From a bacterium (GTDB taxonomy: Bacteria > Myxococcota_A > Bradymonadia > UBA7976 > UBA1532): a DNA stretch of 32,231 nucleotides. The notes beneath the pieces are model-generated. The model was not told where the DNA came from. It did not search any database and saw only the letters and a list, made by a program, of their open reading frames with translations. The position numbers were made by a program, and so were the translations under genes. The stretch is taken from the NCBI GenBank assembly GCA_030426945.1, contig JAUHXL010000026.1, positions 1 to 32,231 of the forward strand. The letters run 5' to 3'. Positions 31,711-32,231 of the stretch are shown piece after piece. The first letter of the stretch is position 1. Each line of letters starts with the position of its first letter.

Positions 31711-32231
31711 TCAGCGGGTCTCGAGCAGGAAGGTCGAGATGGCCTTCCGGTCGTCCGGGGTCAGGGGCAGCTTGGGCATGGCGGTGCCGGGCTTGACGGC
31801 CTGCGGATCGCTCAGCCAGGTGTCCAGCGACGCCGCGTCGTAGCGCGCGGTGATGTCGTCCAGCGCCGGGCCGACGGTGCCGCCCTCGCCGCCCACCTTG
31901 TGGCAGGCCGTGCAGAGGCTCTTGAAGATGTCGGGCGCGTGCGCCAGCGAGCGTCCGCCGGCCAGCACACCCTGGGGCTCGGGGGCGTAGGGCGGCTTCG
32001 CCGGGAAGCCGTTGGCGTCGATCTCGCCGACCCACGCCAAGAAGGCGATCAGGTCGTCGATCTCGGCGTCGGTGAAGTCGTACTGCACCATGCGGCGACG
32101 CCCAGGGAACATCGCCTCGGGATCCTTGATGAAGGCCTTGATCCAGGGCTCGCCGCGCCGCTCGACCACCTTGGTCAGCTCGGGCGCGTAGTACGCGCCC
32201 TCGCCGAGCAGCGTGTGGCAGCCCATGCAGT
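31711..32231 (-). CDS. norC: NorC with an added second cytochrome c domain, 5' end outside window
   Basis: The gene runs off the window edge; about 172 residues are visible and the start and membrane anchor are missing. It begins inside the first haem site, CMGCH, followed by TLLGEGAYYAPELTKVVERRG, typical of NorC, and a Met ligand candidate in RRMVQYDF. A usual NorC ends about 70 residues after this haem. Here a further ~75 residues form a second class I cytochrome c with CTACH (31900-31914) and a Met candidate in GTAMPKLPL. The mature subunit is therefore dihaem. The extra haem may take electrons directly from a soluble donor. norB follows after 16 bases. Confidence 0.92.
   Translation of the reverse strand, partial: CMGCHTLLGEGAYYAPELTKVVERRGEPWIKAFIKDPEAMFPGRRRMVQYDFTDAEIDDLIAFLAWVGEIDANGFPAKPPYAPEPQGVLAGGRSLAHAPDIFKSLCTACHKVGGEGGTVGPALDDITARYDAASLDTWLSDPQAVKPGTAMPKLPLTPDDRKAISTFLLETR

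Overview
The window is about 32 kb of very GC-rich DNA with dense coding, many lipoproteins and outer-membrane barrels, and one protein with a MYXO-CTERM-like tail (Cys, hydrophobic helix, Arg cluster). This suggests a deltaproteobacterium-like member of the Myxococcota that respires nitrogen oxides. The lineage is inferred from style and gene content, not from a marker gene. I saw no tRNA, rRNA, CRISPR array, transposase or integrase.

Layout. Positions 1-5140 hold envelope and secretion genes: the end of a Kelch protein, a lipoprotein/barrel pair, an Asp-rich repeat lipoprotein, a DegP-like protease, a YiiX/NlpC-P60-like lipoprotein and a small barrel. Positions 5266-8106 hold a divergent pair, a MocR-type regulator and a flavin-binding/GNAT fusion, with putative shared operator motifs and an inverted 7-bp repeat element between them. 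Positions 8084-24343 form an accessory redox/metal region: an orphan sensor kinase, a DUF547 lipoprotein, a three-part metal importer (CopZ-like Fe-S domain, MerT, HMA), a DUF3179/barrel pair, a flavodoxin-like protein, a run with a PiT phosphate transporter, redoxin, barrel and phospholipase-C-like protein, a second redoxin, a radical SAM protein, a MerA/Lpd-like flavoprotein and a membrane-bound third redoxin. Positions 24527-32231, all on the minus strand, read norC-norB-norQ-norD-nirK-nirV-sco. This is a nitrite-to-nitrous-oxide module with a haem-c-fused copper nitrite reductase and a NorC that carries a second haem-c domain.

The most interesting signal is regulatory. Seven genes in the accessory region are preceded by the two-block element GTAAC-N15/17-CGTA (one reads CGGA), placed and oriented like a promoter: sensor kinase, DUF547, DUF3179/barrel, redoxin 2, radical SAM, flavoprotein and redoxin 3. 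The block shape is that of an ECF sigma-factor promoter. It implies one regulon joining genes of unknown function with thiol/redox proteins. Two of these promoters interleave as a near-palindrome between the radical SAM and flavoprotein genes. No sigma factor gene lies in the window.

A second non-coding signal is a 161-bp, gaplessly alignable, palindromic element present twice. One copy lies between the two divergent regulon promoters at 10.3 kb. The other starts directly after a stop codon and separates the regulon from the convergent denitrification operon.
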